This document shows positions 1-7,074 of a DNA stretch of 64,000 nt, piece after piece. Within the stretch, counting starts at the first letter, position 1; each line of letters starts with the position of its first letter. The notes below the pieces were generated by a model. It was not told the origin of the DNA, did not search any database, and worked only from the letters and a program-made list of their open reading frames with translations. Origin of the DNA: Flavobacteriales bacterium (GTDB taxonomy: Bacteria > Bacteroidota > Bacteroidia > Flavobacteriales_D > Parvicellaceae); contig JAOASC010000020.1 of NCBI GenBank assembly GCA_025210295.1, positions 62,001-126,000 on the forward strand. Reading direction: 5' to 3'. The translations under genes and the position numbers were made by a program.

Positions 1-110
1 CTACAAATGGTATAGCTTCTAAAGGAGGTACCTATGTTTGGATTTTACGTTATATTGATGAATTTGATAACAATCAAATTGAAAAAGGAAGTGTCACACT
101 AATAAAATAA
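1..110 (+). CDS. C-terminal end of a CHU_C (type IX sorting) domain protein, partial
   Basis: An open frame runs in from the left edge (first whole codon at base 3) and ends at TAA 108-110, giving about 36 residues. It contains NGIASKGGTYVW and ends GSVTLIK. This matches the last strands of the gliding-motility-associated C-terminal (CHU_C) domain, a type B sorting signal for the type IX secretion system of Bacteroidota. The stop overlaps the next start by one base (TAATG), so the two genes are probably co-translated. The next gene ends in the same way (GGQVTLIR), so they may be related. The body of the protein lies outside the window and its function cannot be judged. Confidence 0.75.
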   Translation, partial: TNGIASKGGTYVWILRYIDEFDNNQIEKGSVTLIK

Positions 111-493
111 TGAAAACCTATACTTTAATCCCACTCCTACTATTTTTTTTAGCTTGTAATACTACCAAGCCTACGACTTCTTCAGCTCAGCCCAAAAATA
201 TTTCAAAAGACGCTGTATTGGATCAAATTGAATGTGAAAATGCATTTACGCCTAACAATGATGGTCAAAATGATTCTTTTATACCTGTTTTAAAGAAGGG
301 AGAGTTTGTCGAATTTAAAGTCTATTCTCGCTGGGGTAATCTAGTTTATTCAACGCTATCCCCTAGTCAGAAATGGGACGGAAAAGAAAAAGGGAAATTA
401 TGTCCAAATGGGGTTTATACCTGGAGTTTAGAATTTATAAATGAAACGAACGAACGTTTACTTGTAGGCGGGCAGGTTACTTTAATACGATAA
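110..493 (+). CDS. Small lipoprotein consisting of a bare CHU_C domain
   Basis: The 127-residue product begins with a lipoprotein signal (hydrophobic stretch, then FLAC with the lipid-modified Cys near residue 16), followed by a Ser/Thr-rich linker. A single CHU_C domain follows from about residue 40: FTPNNDGQND, then YSRWGNLVY and WDGK, ending GGQVTLIR. CHU_C domains normally sit at the end of large adhesins as type IX secretion signals. Here there is almost nothing else in the protein, and it carries a lipoprotein signal instead of a plain Sec signal. It overlaps the preceding CHU_C gene by one base. It could be an anchored accessory protein or a shortened relic of a larger one; domain assignment is firm, role is not. 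Confidence 0.8.
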   Translation: MKTYTLIPLLLFFLACNTTKPTTSSAQPKNISKDAVLDQIECENAFTPNNDGQNDSFIPVLKKGEFVEFKVYSRWGNLVYSTLSPSQKWDGKEKGKLCPNGVYTWSLEFINETNERLLVGGQVTLIR

Positions 494-541
494 AGCATTA
501 AAAAATCTTTATAAATACTCTCAATATCTCATTTCAAATGA

Positions 542-549
542 TAACTTTG
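542..549 (+). promoter_or_regulatory. Bacteroidota -7 promoter element for the transaldolase-CBS gene
   Basis: TAACTTTG fits the TAnnTTTG consensus of the Bacteroidota primary sigma factor and lies 19 bases before the ATG at 569. No clear -33 TTG is visible at the expected spacing. Confidence 0.55.
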
Positions 550-568
550 CAGTTTAAATAAAAAAAGA

Positions 569-1576
569 ATGGAATTATATTTAGATTCAGCAGATATAGA
601 AGAAATAAAAGAGGTCAGTAAACTAGGCTTAATTGCAGGGCTTACTACTACTCCAACTTTTATGCACAGACACGGTATCACAGATGTAGATGGTGCTATT
701 GTAGAATTATCTAAAATTGTAGATGTTCTACAAATAGAAGCTTTAGGTTCAACAGCAGAAGAAATTGTAGCAGAAGCATACAGACAAGAAGCTTTAGGAC
801 TTGATCGTAAGAAAACTGTTTACAAAATTCCTATTTCAATGGAAGGTGCTAAAGCTTGTAAGCAATTGACTGATGATGGTTTTATGGTAAACATACACTT
901 AGTTTATACCTTACAACAAGCTTTTATGGCGATGAACGCTGGAGCAACTTATATTTGTCCTTTAGTTGGTAGATTACAGGATCAAGGACATGATGCTTTA
1001 TCTTTAGTTGCTCAATGTGTGGAGGCTGTGAATTACTATGGATATAATTCAAAAATTATGTTCTCATCAGTTAGACATTCTGAACATGTTAGAAATGCTA
1101 TTAACTTAGGTGTTCATACAGTAACTGTTCCTTGGAAAGTGATGAAACAATTAACAGAAAACAATTTTACTAAGACTGGAACTGAAGAGTTTGAAGTACA
1201 TACAAGATTGATGACTGTAAAAGTAAAAGAAGCAATTAACAATAATAATCCTGTTGTTACTGCTGACACAACTATTTCTGATTGTTTATTAAAAATGACA
1301 GCAGGAGGTTTTGGAGCTGTAACAGTTATTAGTGAATCAAATGAACCTATTGGTATCTTTACTGATGGAGATTTAAGAAGATTAATTGAATCTGAAGGAA
1401 CTGACGGTATCAATAAGAATGTAGGGGATTTAGATTTAAATATTCCTTTAAGCATTGATTCAGATGAAATTTTATTCAAAGCGCAAGAGATCTTCACAAA
1501 GAATAAAGTTGATGGACTAGTTGTCACCGAAAACGGTAAAGTTATTGGAATGCTTGACATACAAGATTTGGTATAA
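569..1576 (+). CDS. Transaldolase-family enzyme fused to a C-terminal CBS domain pair
   Basis: The 335-residue product has two parts. Residues 1 to about 215 resemble the small transaldolase / fructose-6-phosphate aldolase (TalC) family: LYLDSADIEEI at the start, GLTTTPT, and a KIP motif whose Lys86 fits the Schiff-base lysine. Residues about 220-335 form two CBS motifs (TISDCLLKM...GIFTDGDLRRL and VDGLVVTENGKVIGMLDIQDL) very like the CBS pair at the end of arabinose-5-phosphate isomerases such as KdsD/KpsF. CBS pairs usually bind nucleotides and regulate the attached enzyme. It has its own promoter and a strong terminator, so it is monocistronic. The substrate is unknown; a role in pentose or Kdo-related sugar phosphate metabolism is an inference from the CBS resemblance only. 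Confidence 0.8.
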   Translation: MELYLDSADIEEIKEVSKLGLIAGLTTTPTFMHRHGITDVDGAIVELSKIVDVLQIEALGSTAEEIVAEAYRQEALGLDRKKTVYKIPISMEGAKACKQLTDDGFMVNIHLVYTLQQAFMAMNAGATYICPLVGRLQDQGHDALSLVAQCVEAVNYYGYNSKIMFSSVRHSEHVRNAINLGVHTVTVPWKVMKQLTENNFTKTGTEEFEVHTRLMTVKVKEAINNNNPVVTADTTISDCLLKMTAGGFGAVTVISESNEPIGIFTDGDLRRLIESEGTDGINKNVGDLDLNIPLSIDSDEILFKAQEIFTKNKVDGLVVTENGKVIGMLDIQDLV

Positions 1577-1597
1577 ATAAAAAAATGATCATGTATA

Positions 1598-1630
1598 GCC
1601 TCATTTGAAAATCAAATGAGGCTTTTTTTT
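1598..1630 (+). terminator. Rho-independent terminator after the transaldolase-CBS gene
   Basis: A perfect 11-bp stem (GCCTCATTTGA / TCAAATGAGGC) with a 3-base loop is followed by eight T residues. Confidence 0.9.
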
Positions 1631-1784
1631 GCTATATCAAACCAATCGACAAACTATTTGTCATTAAAAACAGTATGTTTATCATTATTTCATGAGTTTA
1701 TAAACATTTTTGAAACTTAACACAATAAAATTTTGGCTTAGATTTTGATATTTCTTAGCTTTATTCACTTAAAATAAAACAAAA

Positions 1785-1907
1785 ATGAAAAAAAGAATCA
1801 TCACTCTATCACTTATAGGTCTATTCCTTGCTGGAATGACAGCTTGTAATGCATCAAAAGGTTCTTCTAAAGGGAAAGGTGGACATTGCCCAGCATACGG
1901 AAACTAA
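1785..1907 (+). CDS. 40-residue lipoprotein-like peptide ending in HCPAYGN
   Basis: An ATG at 1785 opens a 40-codon frame ending at TAA 1905-1907. The product starts MKKRIITLSLIGLFLAG, a clear signal sequence, has MTAC as a lipobox-like site with Cys21, then a Ser/Gly/Lys-rich spacer and a C-terminal CPAYG motif. I recall similar tiny Bacteroidota lipopeptides with a CPAYG/CPAYS tail, but cannot check this. The mature peptide would be about 20 residues with two cysteines. It lies alone between a terminator and the ferredoxin promoter. Coding evidence is the signal-peptide pattern plus the distinctive tail; function is unknown. Confidence 0.6.
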   Translation: MKKRIITLSLIGLFLAGMTACNASKGSSKGKGGHCPAYGN

Positions 1908-1963
1908 TTACTATTTTAGAACAATTCTAAAAAAAAATTACTATTCATCTTCGAATAAGGTAT

Positions 1964-1971
1964 TATCTTTG
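1964..1971 (+). promoter_or_regulatory. -7 promoter element for the ferredoxin gene
   Basis: TATCTTTG matches TAnnTTTG and lies 29 bases before the ATG at 2001. Confidence 0.6.
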
Positions 1972-2000
1972 CACTTAGATTTAATAAAAAAAGTTGAACA

Positions 2001-2354
2001 ATGGCAATAATAATTACAGACGAATGTATTAATTGTGGGGCTTGTGAGCCAGAATGCCCTAATAATGCTATTTATGAGGGGGGAGCAGAATGGAAGTTTT
2101 CTGAAGGTACATCCTTAAAAGGAAAAGTAACAGGAGCTAATAGTGGGATTACTGTTGATGCAGATGCTGAAAATGAGCCTGTAGATATGGACGTTTACTA
2201 TATCGTTCCAGATAAATGTACTGAATGTAAAGGTTTCCATGACGAACCACAATGTGCAGCAGTTTGCCCTGTAGACTGTTGTGTAGACGACGAAGATATT
2301 AGAGAAACAGACGAAGAACTATTGGCTAAAAAAGATGCATTACACAATGCATAG
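2001..2354 (+). CDS. 4Fe-4S dicluster ferredoxin
   Basis: The 117-residue cytoplasmic electron carrier has the first cluster motif at the N-terminus ([13 protein letters not shown]-x2-C-x2-C-x3-CP) and the second near residues 75-95 ([22 protein letters not shown]). An insert of about 50 residues between the two half motifs is typical of the Bacteroidota form, and the acidic tail is typical of ferredoxins. It probably passes low-potential electrons to oxidoreductases such as 2-oxoacid dehydrogenases. It has its own promoter and terminator, consistent with a highly expressed single gene. Confidence 0.93.
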   Translation: MAIIITDECINCGACEPECPNNAIYEGGAEWKFSEGTSLKGKVTGANSGITVDADAENEPVDMDVYYIVPDKCTECKGFHDEPQCAAVCPVDCCVDDEDIRETDEELLAKKDALHNA

Positions 2355-2376
2355 TCACTTTTGTAACTAATTATCG

Positions 2377-2414
2377 AAAACACCGTACTTGATTATCAAT
2401 ACGGTGTTTTTTTT
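2377..2414 (+). terminator. Terminator after the ferredoxin gene
   Basis: The stem AAAACACCGTA / TACGGTGTTTT with a 12-base loop runs into a T tract. Confidence 0.88.
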
Positions 2415-2441
2415 GGTCAAATATTTGTAATAACATCAACA

Positions 2442-3329
2442 ATGAAAGTTAATTTAAGCATATTTTTTTTATTTTTTTTGGTATCATCATCGTATACTCA
2501 AACGTATATTGCTAACTTAAATGATGCTGAAGATTCATTGGTCGTTCTTTTAAATAAAGCTAGAGCTCAGAAAAATGAACACGATAAATTAATGGCTAAT
2601 AAAGTGTTTAAGGAAAAACTAAAATATGTGTTAACCAGAAATAGTAAGTCATATAATTTTCCATTTGAGACCCTAAGTAAGCAAATGAGTACTTTAAAAT
2701 CCCCCGATGGTGTTTTCCGTTTATTCAATTGGAATCTTGAACTTAACAAATACGGAGAACACAAATACTATTGTATAGTGATGAAGTACGATAAGAAAAA
2801 AGATGACTATTACATTATCGACTGTAAAGACAAGTCAAAATACGCTCGAACTCCAGAATACACTCAGTTTACTGAAAAGAAATGGTTTGGAGCATTATAT
2901 TATAAGATTATTCCTGTACAAAAAGGAGCAAGAACAATTTACACGCTTTTAGGATGGGACGGTAACGATATCTCTTCCAACAAAAAATTGATCGAAACAA
3001 TGAAGTTTAGTGGTAATTCTAAACTAAAATTTGGTGATCCTTTATTTAAATTTGATGATGAAAAAATTAAAAGGCGTGTAATATTTCAATACAAACAAGA
3101 TACTTACATGTCAGTAAAGCATCAAAAAATAAAAAAAGAAGATCATATAATATTCGACCACCTCTCTCCTACTTCTCCTGAATTAGAGGGGATAAAAGAT
3201 TGGTATGTTACAGATCTTAGCTTTGATGCTTTTGTTTGGAGAAAAGGAAAATGGAACTACATCAAAGATATAGATGCCAGAACAGGCAAAAAATTCAAGA
3301 CAAAATATAATAACCCTGAAAATAACTAA
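2442..3329 (+). CDS. Exported protein of unknown function
   Basis: The 295-residue product begins with a Sec signal peptide (hydrophobic FFLFFLVSSSYTQT, cleavage probably near residue 20). The mature part is rich in Lys, Asp and aromatic residues and has no membrane segment, lipobox or sorting domain I recognise. A Trp/Tyr-rich middle (KKWFGALYYKIIP, LLGWDGNDI) suggests a compact beta-rich fold. I recall similar conserved hypothetical proteins in flavobacteria but no characterised member. The gene lies between the ferredoxin terminator and the dehydrogenase gene and is probably transcribed alone. Confidence 0.72.
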   Translation: MKVNLSIFFLFFLVSSSYTQTYIANLNDAEDSLVVLLNKARAQKNEHDKLMANKVFKEKLKYVLTRNSKSYNFPFETLSKQMSTLKSPDGVFRLFNWNLELNKYGEHKYYCIVMKYDKKKDDYYIIDCKDKSKYARTPEYTQFTEKKWFGALYYKIIPVQKGARTIYTLLGWDGNDISSNKKLIETMKFSGNSKLKFGDPLFKFDDEKIKRRVIFQYKQDTYMSVKHQKIKKEDHIIFDHLSPTSPELEGIKDWYVTDLSFDAFVWRKGKWNYIKDIDARTGKKFKTKYNNPENN

Positions 3330-3390
3330 GTCTACTTGTTTTCTTATGATTATCTATGTATTTTTAGCCACCTAAAAATGTTAGATAGTT

Positions 3391-4596
3391 ATGATTAAAA
3401 TTGGAATTATTAAAGAGGGAAAAACTCCACCAGATAAAAGGGTTCCTCTTTCACCAGAACAGTGCGAGCGTATCTTAAATGATTATGATGATGTAGAGAT
3501 TTATGTTCAAAAAAGTAACATCAGGAAATTTTCTGATAGGGACTATGAACGTTTAGGTATTGCTGTTGTTGACGATGTAAGCCATTGTGATATATTAATG
3601 GGCGTTAAAGAAGTTCCGGTTGATGAGTTAATTCCAAATAAAAAATACCTTTTCTTCTCACATACATTTAAAGAACAGCCGTACAACAGAAAATTACTAC
3701 AAGCTATTATTGATAAAAATATTCAATTAATTGATTGGGAAGTGATCACCAATTCTAAAGGGCAACGTTTGATAGCCTTTGGAAGATATGCAGGGATTGT
3801 AGGATGTTACAATGGCTTTTTAGCTTATGGACTTAAAAGTGGACTATACAATTTAAAGCCAGCTCACCAATGTGAAGACAGAGCAGAAATGGAAGATCAA
3901 TTACCCAATATCAAATTACCTAATAATTTTAAAGCAGTTATTACTGGAAAAGGCCGTGTTGGAGGTGGAGCACTTGAAGTCATAGAAAAAATAGCAATCA
4001 AGGAAGTTAGCCCAACAGCATTCTTAACAGAAACCTTTAACGAACCTGTATATACTGTTTTAGATGTTGCTGATTACTATGAAAGAGATGATATGCAACC
4101 TATGAATAAACAGGAATTCTATCAAAATCCTAAGGGATACCACTCTGTTTTTCCTAAGTATGCAAAAGTAGCAAATATGTATATTGCTTGCCATTATTGG
4201 GATAGTGAATCACCATTCATCTTTACTAGAGAAGATGCCAAATCAAAAGACTTTAATATTGAAATTGTTGCTGATATTAGTTGCGACATAGATTGCGCAG
4301 TTGCCTCTACACTTGAGCCATCTACCATTGCTGAGCCGCTTTATGGCTATGACCCAGTAACCGAATCGGTTGTTGACTTTAATAAAGAAGGAGCTATAGG
4401 TGTTATGGCTGTTGATAACCTTCCTTGTGAATTACCTAAAGATGCTTCAGAAAGTTTTGGGGAAATGTTTATCGAACATGTCCTAGAGCCTTTACTAGGA
4501 AACGATCCTGAAAATATTATTGAAAGAGCTTCTGAAACTAAAAATGGAAAATTAACAACTCACTTTTCTTACTTAGAAGACTATTTAAAAGGTTAA
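3391..4596 (+). CDS. NAD-dependent saccharopine/alanine dehydrogenase-like oxidoreductase
   Basis: The 401-residue protein belongs to the alanine dehydrogenase / NAD(P) transhydrogenase alpha / lysine-forming saccharopine dehydrogenase superfamily. The N-terminus has the family opening IGIIKEGKTPPDKRVPLSP. Lys73 (GVKEV) and His91 (SHTFKEQ) align by context with the catalytic Lys and His of saccharopine dehydrogenase. A glycine-rich nucleotide-binding motif (GKGRVGGG, residues 186-193) begins the second domain. Length and motifs favour the saccharopine dehydrogenase branch over alanine dehydrogenase, but substrate cannot be fixed from sequence. It is followed by a strong bidirectional terminator. 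Confidence 0.82.
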   Translation: MIKIGIIKEGKTPPDKRVPLSPEQCERILNDYDDVEIYVQKSNIRKFSDRDYERLGIAVVDDVSHCDILMGVKEVPVDELIPNKKYLFFSHTFKEQPYNRKLLQAIIDKNIQLIDWEVITNSKGQRLIAFGRYAGIVGCYNGFLAYGLKSGLYNLKPAHQCEDRAEMEDQLPNIKLPNNFKAVITGKGRVGGGALEVIEKIAIKEVSPTAFLTETFNEPVYTVLDVADYYERDDMQPMNKQEFYQNPKGYHSVFPKYAKVANMYIACHYWDSESPFIFTREDAKSKDFNIEIVADISCDIDCAVASTLEPSTIAEPLYGYDPVTESVVDFNKEGAIGVMAVDNLPCELPKDASESFGEMFIEHVLEPLLGNDPENIIERASETKNGKLTTHFSYLEDYLKG

Positions 4597-4620
4597 ATAA
4601 GTTTAATTTATACAAAACAA

Positions 4621-4652
4621 AAAGGAGCTACCAACTTTGATAGCTCCTTTTT
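4621..4652. terminator. Bidirectional terminator between convergent genes
   Basis: A perfect 10-bp stem (AAAGGAGCTA / TAGCTCCTTT) with a 10-base loop has an A-rich left side and a T-rich right side. It can therefore serve both the + dehydrogenase gene and the - gene ending at 4700. Confidence 0.88.
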
Positions 4653-4699
4653 AACTTTAATCTATAAAGCCAATTAACACAAAAACACTTACTAACGTA

Positions 4700-5002
4700 T
4701 TAACTTAAAAGATTAAAAGCAATTATAACTAAATCAATTACTATAGCAATAATACCTGAATAAATAACCCATTTCATTGGCGCTACAGCCAACATCATAG
4801 ATAGTGAAAACATAGTAGAAAAAGCTAATAAAAATAATTGAGTCGTACTGTTTATACCTCCTGTTCCAACTGCAATACCTCCCATACATCCTACAACTAA
4901 TAATAAAATAGCCATAATTCCGTATCGATTAAGGTTAGCGTCAAAAAATAACTTATCTAAAAGTGCTATTCCTGTTACATCATCTTGATTATTCTCATTC
5001 AT
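4700..5002 (-). CDS. Small three-helix membrane protein, unknown function
   Basis: The 100-residue protein has a polar N-terminus (MNENNQDDVTG) and about three hydrophobic segments: IMAILLLVVGCMGGIAVG, LFLLAFSTMFSLSMMLAVA and a C-terminal VIYSGIIAIVIDLVIIAFNLL. The Gly-rich first segment could pack tightly in the membrane. It lies 97 bases downstream of the mini membrane protein cluster and has a TAATTTTA box before it, so it is probably a separate unit rather than a member of that operon. No family recognised. Confidence 0.65.
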   Translation of the reverse strand: MNENNQDDVTGIALLDKLFFDANLNRYGIMAILLLVVGCMGGIAVGTGGINSTTQLFLLAFSTMFSLSMMLAVAPMKWVIYSGIIAIVIDLVIIAFNLLS

Positions 5003-5099
5003 AATTCTATTGTAGTTTTTATTTTGATGTAAAATTAAACTACTCTATTCTATGTGGTTATGATTTGTATTACTATAAAAAATGATTTTAATCAGAAAA

Positions 5100-5291
5100 T
5101 CATCCGTTGCACAAACCAATTCCAACGATCAACAAAACGCTAGCAATTATAGCTATATATTTAGCTATAGCCCTTTTTTTAAATAACAAAAAAAATAGTG
5201 CAAGTAAAAATAAAGCTGGACTCAATAATATTGATAATAAACCTATTTCTTCAGCCAAAGTTATTTTTATATATACTTCTAATAAAATCAT
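5100..5291 (-). CDS. Mini membrane protein 3 of a tandem trio
   Basis: The 63-residue product starts at the ATG 5291-5289, which overlaps the stop of the preceding gene as ATGA. It opens MILLEV like its neighbour, has a hydrophobic segment with LLSPALFLL, a basic break (FKKRAIAK), a second segment and the tail GIGLCNG. The pattern of P-[AW]-hydrophobic, KK-rich loop, second helix and final G-x-C is shared with the two upstream mini proteins, so I read the three as paralogues. A longer frame with an upstream start exists, but the coupled ATG is the better choice. Function unknown; likely tied to the radical SAM and Lgt-like genes upstream. Confidence 0.6.
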   Translation of the reverse strand: MILLEVYIKITLAEEIGLLSILLSPALFLLALFFLLFKKRAIAKYIAIIASVLLIVGIGLCNG

Positions 5292-5485
5292 AGCATCATA
5301 CTGGAGCAAATACCCAAACTAACTATTAGATAAACAACAGCTAAAATTAACAGCACTTTTCCTGTTTTCTTTTTTTGTTTTGCAAAAAACGGAATGGAAA
5401 TTAATCCCAACAGAATCGCTGGTCCAAACATTACCAAAAAGATCATTAAAAATAACCCATCCAAATTGACTTCTAAAAGTGTCAT
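5288..5485 (-). CDS. Mini membrane protein 2 of a tandem trio
   Basis: The 65-residue product begins MTLLEVNLDG, has a first hydrophobic helix with FGPAILLGL, a basic loop (KQKKKTGK) and a second helix ending LGICSSMML. It starts 21 bases after the first mini gene and its TGA overlaps the ATG of the third (ATGA). The two-helix hairpin with a positive loop predicts both ends on the outer face of the inner membrane. The Cys near the C-terminus is in the same place in all three. Function unknown. Confidence 0.62.
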   Translation of the reverse strand: MTLLEVNLDGLFLMIFLVMFGPAILLGLISIPFFAKQKKKTGKVLLILAVVYLIVSLGICSSMML

Positions 5486-5506
5486 AGCTCTTTTATTTTA
5501 TAAAAC

Positions 5507-5683
5507 TTATATTATTCCAGTACACATTCCAAAACCTATTATAGCATACAATACACCAAATAACATCACTGATTTTCCTAACTTTTTTTTGTCATACGAC
5601 AACAATACTCCTCCAATAAATAAAAGTAAGATAGGCACCCAAATAGGCGATGTTATTAAATAAAACTGCTCTCCATCTATCAC
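5507..5683 (-). CDS. Mini membrane protein 1 of a tandem trio, GTG start
   Basis: A 58-codon frame starts at GTG 5683-5681, overlapping the radical SAM stop as GTGA, and ends at TAA 5509-5507. The product has an acidic N-terminus (IDGEQF), a helix with PIWVPILLLFIGG, a basic loop (DKKKLGK), a second helix and the tail GFGMCTGII. This is the same plan as the two following mini proteins, which supports it as real despite its size and GTG start. The overlap indicates translational coupling to the radical SAM gene. Function unknown. Confidence 0.6.
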   Translation of the reverse strand: MIDGEQFYLITSPIWVPILLLFIGGVLLSYDKKKLGKSVMLFGVLYAIIGFGMCTGII

Positions 5684-7074
5684 AATGCTGTTCTTAATTG
5701 GTTTAACAATTCTACTTTATCATCTCTATACAAAAGATTCATTGTTTCGAAAGGTATAATTTTATAATCCTTATTCACAATGTGGACACAAGATTTTTTT
5801 ATTGCACGTACATCAAAATTATGTGCATCAATAAACTGCATAATAATTACACGAAATAGATTATCATAGCTCAATTCGGGAGCGTCTATCTCTGGCAAAC
5901 AACACATAATTGATTTTAGATTTTCACTTGCACACTCAACAGAGTTCCCTGTACTAAACAGCTCTATCATTTTACCATGCAATGCTTCATCCTGCTCATA
6001 AACGATGGTATTTTTTTTGCTATTATCTAGTAGGTCAGCAGGATTAATATACCTTGTCAACGGGAAAACTTCACCTCCTAGTTTTAATGCATATCCCATT
6101 ACTAACGCGTCAGGATTACAAGGTACAGGAATTAAATCATCAGCATTAAAGATTGGAGATTGTTCTAGAATTTTTCTTCTAACTTCAGTTAGTGTAATTC
6201 GATCAGTTTGTTCATTAAAGTTTTCTAATCGACCAGCAATTTGAGTAGGTTGAAAGGTAACGCCTCTAACAGCTTTTTGTTGTAAAGCATAATCAATTAT
6301 TTCTCCTATTTCGCCATCATTTAAACCATTTTGTAAGGTAACCACCAATGTTGTTGAAAGGTTTAACTCGTTTAAATGGTCAAGTGCTTGTTGATGTACT
6401 TTGACCAATTCAGCACCTCTCAATTCCTTTAATACAGTATCACTAAAAGAATCAAACTGTAAATACAACTCAAAATCTGGCATATAGCTTGCTAAACGTT
6501 GAGCAAAATCAAAATTGGTTGCAATTTTAATTCCATTGGTATTGACCATCAAATGACGAATAGGTAATGTTTTAGCATAATCTAAAATTTCAAAAAATTG
6601 AGGATGTATCGTTGGTTCTCCCCCACTAATCTGAACAACATCCGGCTCTTTTTCATTCTTGACTACCGCATCCAACATCTTTTTAACCTCCTCTAAAGTC
6701 CGATGTCTCCCATAATTTGGTGATGAGCCAGCATAACAAGTTGGACAGGTTAAATTACAGCGATCTGTTACTTCAACTATAGTTAGACAAGAGTGTTGTT
6801 CATGATCTGGACATAATCCGCAATCATAGGGACAACCAAAATCTGTTTTAGTATTAAACTGGTATGGAAACTCAGATGCTTTGTTGTAGTTTCTGATATT
6901 TTTGTAATAGGCAATATCATCTGCGATTAAGACTTTAGAGTTTCCATGTTCTTTACAGCGCTTTAACATGTATACCTTTTCATTCTCAAAAACAATTTTT
7001 GCATCCACACGCTTTAAACATTCTGGACATAAACTTTGCGTATAATCGTAATAGGTATATTTTCTAGTTGGCAT
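5680..7074 (-). CDS. Radical SAM protein of the MJ0619 / tetraether-synthase-like group
   Basis: I choose the ATG at 7074 (464 residues, MPTRKYTYYD); it overlaps the Lgt-like gene by 11 bases. A longer GTG form adds 14 residues. Numbering from the ATG: a CPEC pair near residues 16-19 and Cys40 suggest a rubredoxin-like N-terminal metal site. Next comes CPYDCGLCPDHEQHSC (Cys81, 85, 88, 96), then the radical SAM motif CNLTCPTC (Cys106, 110, 113) with SGGEPTIHP downstream. This order resembles MJ0619-type enzymes, which include archaeal tetraether synthase (joining lipid tails) and a proposed methanopterin methylase. The neighbouring Lgt homologue makes a lipid or lipoprotein substrate attractive, but that is inference. 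Radical SAM identity is firm; the reaction is not. Confidence 0.85.
   Translation of the reverse strand: MPTRKYTYYDYTQSLCPECLKRVDAKIVFENEKVYMLKRCKEHGNSKVLIADDIAYYKNIRNYNKASEFPYQFNTKTDFGCPYDCGLCPDHEQHSCLTIVEVTDRCNLTCPTCYAGSSPNYGRHRTLEEVKKMLDAVVKNEKEPDVVQISGGEPTIHPQFFEILDYAKTLPIRHLMVNTNGIKIATNFDFAQRLASYMPDFELYLQFDSFSDTVLKELRGAELVKVHQQALDHLNELNLSTTLVVTLQNGLNDGEIGEIIDYALQQKAVRGVTFQPTQIAGRLENFNEQTDRITLTEVRRKILEQSPIFNADDLIPVPCNPDALVMGYALKLGGEVFPLTRYINPADLLDNSKKNTIVYEQDEALHGKMIELFSTGNSVECASENLKSIMCCLPEIDAPELSYDNLFRVIIMQFIDAHNFDVRAIKKSCVHIVNKDYKIIPFETMNLLYRDDKVELLNQLRTAL

Noticed and set aside
1114-1560. 148-residue minus-strand frame over the transaldolase-CBS gene
   Set aside because: The plus-strand frame has clear domain motifs; the minus frame has none.
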